Positions 61,963 through 64,000 of a DNA stretch of 64,000 bases are shown here, in pieces. This DNA comes from DASWTL01 sp966250385 (lineage in GTDB: Bacteria; Bacteroidota; Bacteroidia; Sphingobacteriales; Sphingobacteriaceae). Numbering within the stretch: the first letter of the stretch is position 1; every line of letters begins with the position of its first letter. The notes beneath the pieces were generated by a model. It was given only the letters and a program-made list of their open reading frames with translations. It was not told the DNA's origin and searched no databases. The stretch spans positions 62,001 to 126,000 of the forward strand of contig CBINHC010000009.1 of NCBI GenBank assembly GCA_966250385.1. Direction: 5' to 3'. The position numbers and the translations under genes are program-made.

Positions 61963-64000
61963 GTGAGAAAGCCCATTTTTTTTACGCTGTTGATTTTCCT
62001 TCTGGTGAACAGCGTCCATCTGGCCGGCCAGACCCGGGCGGTTACCGGAACTTTCCAGGGACTTTCTTTCGACGAATTTATTCAGCAGCTGGAGAGACAG
62101 ACCGGTTACAACTTCTATTATGAGCCCAAAAGCTTCGACAGCCTCCGGGTCACGCTCGTGGCAGATAACAAGCCGCTCCATGAGGTCTTCGACAGTCTAT
62201 TTAACAGAACGGACTATCATTACGCTATCCATCAACACCGGGTCTTCCTGACCAGGGGCCGCAGAATCTATACCTCACTGCCCGGGCACCCTGCCCCGTC
62301 GATTAAACAAGGTGAAGGCAAAACACCGCAGGTTGCCCTGACGGATCTTTTGGCGGACTGGTATCCGGAGGCGGATGCTCCCCAGGCATCCCTTGAAAAT
62401 AAGCTTTATGAGATCGGGTCGAAAACAGCGCCTGCCACAGGGCACGCCACGATCAGGGGTTATGCGGTTGATGCGAAAACCGGGGAGCCGGTCGTCGGCG
62501 CTGCCGTGTTCATCGAACAACCCCGAACCGGCATTACAACGGATAAATCCGGATTCTTCGCCCTTACCATACCCAGGGGGAGGCATATTTTGTACATCCG
62601 CGGCTTAGGAATCCGCAATACGAGTCGCCAGATCATGCTCTATTCAGACGGCATGCTTAATCTCGAGATACAGCCCGAGGTAACATCCCTGCGGGAAGTG
62701 GTGATTTCGGAAGAGCACACAGCGAACGTGAAGAATGTACAGATGGGAGTTGAAAAGATCAGCATCGCCACCATTAAGCAGGTGCCCGCTGTATTTGGCG
62801 AAGCAGACGTTCTGAGAACGGTATTGGCCCTGCCGGGGGTAAAGTCTGCCGGCGAGGCAAGCACCGGCCTTAACGTAAGAGGCGGTACGTTGACCAGAAC
62901 CTGATCCTGTTCAATGACGCGACTATCTACAATCCCGCCCACTTTTTCGGGCTGTTTTCCGCATTTAACCCGGAAATTGTCCGGGACGTCCAGCTTTATA
63001 AAAGCAGCATCCCTTCGAAATTCGGCGGCAGGTTGTCTTCAGTCCTTGAAGTGAGCAGCCGGGAGGGGAACAAGAAAGAATTCAGCGGAACAGCGGGCCT
63101 GGGTCTGTTGACCAGCCGTATGAACGTCGAGGGACCGTTTATTAAGGATAAAAGCTCATTCCTGTTCGGGGCCAGAACGACCTATTCCAATTGGCTGCTG
63201 AAAATACTCCCGTCCAAAGCAGGTTACAAGAACAGCGAAGCGTCATTCAGTGATGTCAATCTGCACCTGAGCCATAAGATAAATGCGAATAATGAACTTT
63301 ATCTCACGGCCTACACCAGCAATGACCGCTCCAACCTGAGCAGTGACACGGTTTACAGCTATAGCAACAGGAACCTTTCCCTGAAGTGGAAGCACCTTTT
63401 CGGCCCTAAACTGGTCAGTCATTTTACCGCGGGATATGACGGGTACGATTATGAGAACTACGCCGACAAAAATGCGATCGATGCCTTTAATCTTAATTTT
63501 GATATCAGCCAGCTGACAGCAAAAGGGGATTTCAGCTACTACCGGAATACCCGGCATACCGTGGACTTCGGTTTCAGTTCCATCAGGTACCAGCTGCACC
63601 CGGGAGCGTTCCTTCCTTCAGGAGCAGAGTCACTGATCATCCCGAATGTGGTTCCAGCTGAACAGGCTTTGGAGAGTGCCCTGTATCTGGGCAACCGCTA
63701 TGACCTGACCCGGCAACTATCGGTCGACTTCGGCCTGCGGTATTCGGTGTATAATTACCTCGGCCCGCAATCCGTCAGGATCTATGCGCCGGATCTTCCA
63801 AAGGACGAAACAAATACATTGGAAACCCGGACCTCTGGAGCCGGCGACTTCATTCATAACTACCAGGGACCGGAATACCGCCTTTCGGCCCGTTTTTCGC
63901 TAACCGATGATTTTTCGGTCAAAGCCGGGTATAATACCTTGCGGCAGTACATTCATATGCTTTCCAATACCACGGCTATCTCGCCGACCGATATCTGGAA
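61963..64000 (+). pseudogene. TonB-dependent receptor with a one-base frameshift, runs off the window
   Basis: From GTG 61963: signal peptide (RKPIFFTLLIFLLVNSVHLAGQ), an STN-like domain (GLSFDEFIQQLERQTGYNFYY), a carboxypeptidase-like domain (ATIRGYAVDAKTGEPVVGAAV) and a plug (VFGEADVLRTVLALPGVKSAGE, GLNVRGGT). At about 62889-62892 one base is missing: frame one stops at TGA 62904, while another frame resumes exactly with DQNLILFND, YNPAHFFGLF and SKFGGRLSSVLEVSS and stays open to base 64000 with barrel strands. The order matches one receptor gene. It is either a real pseudogene or a sequencing error. Alternative starts are ATG 61828 and ATG 61897. Confidence 0.82.

Noticed and set aside
1..64000. 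rRNA, tRNA, prophage, transposase or CRISPR features
   Set aside because: None of the conserved sequences, cloverleaf patterns, hallmark proteins or repeat-spacer arrays was seen on reading the window.

Overview
The window is chromosomal DNA of a Bacteroidota bacterium. A free-living member of the Chitinophagia, Sphingobacteriia or Cytophagia is likely, but the sequence does not settle the class. The evidence is a SusC/SusD pair driven by a FecI/FecR-type sigma/anti-sigma pair, several TonB-dependent receptors with carboxypeptidase-like N-terminal domains, Bacteroidota-only families, and repeated TAnnTTTG promoter elements, the group-specific -7 box. No rRNA, tRNA, phage, insertion sequence or CRISPR array was seen.

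Layout. 1-5.6 kb: end of an unknown gene, then a minus-strand set of cupin, MhqD-like hydrolase and MhqO-like ring-cleaving dioxygenase, a Crp/Fnr regulator, a ClC channel with CBS domains and a subclass B1 metallo-beta-lactamase. 5.7-18.7 kb: one plus-strand locus with ECF sigma, FecR, SusC, SusD, YhcH-like protein, two exported RraA-like proteins, a BASS transporter, an NTF2-like protein, KDG kinase and KDPG aldolase, closed by a strong terminator. It has no glycosidase or lyase and looks built for a sugar acid that ends as pyruvate and glyceraldehyde-3-phosphate. 18.7-26.1 kb: class C-type serine hydrolase, C45 acyltransferase/hydrolase, Xaa-Pro aminopeptidase, a two-lobed retropepsin-like protein and a hybrid histidine kinase. 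26.3-30.8 kb: a beta-helix lipoprotein and a TonB receptor. Both promoters carry TTAAC-type repeats every 11 bp, placed identically against a TAnnTTTG box, which points to PhoB control.

30.9-38 kb: DedA protein, LigB/YgiD dioxygenase, Crp/Fnr regulator, a Crp/Fnr remnant, a sulfur operon (thioredoxin, two YeeE/YedE halves, MBL-rhodanese fusion) and an ArsR-led stress operon. 38.2-41.1 kb: a denitrification operon of cytochrome c-fused NirK, a SUMF1-like protein and SCO, with an FNR-type box about 41 bp before the predicted start of transcription. 41.4-51.5 kb: VOC protein, FUSC-like membrane protein, PAS kinase, GH1-like enzyme, DUF2723 protein, GH43 and NamZ-like DUF1343 protein. 51.7-64 kb: a siderophore receptor between two DtxR-like operator copies, a five-PAS kinase, a DUF4139 protein, an AhpD-like protein, an M61 peptidase cut by an in-frame TGA, and a TonB receptor with a one-base frameshift that runs off the window.

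The strongest new material is regulatory: three promoters can be read down to operator, -7 box and start codon (phosphate-type, iron-type and FNR-type). The most unusual gene content is the glycosidase-free sugar-acid locus with secreted RraA-like proteins that lack the aldolase metal ligand.
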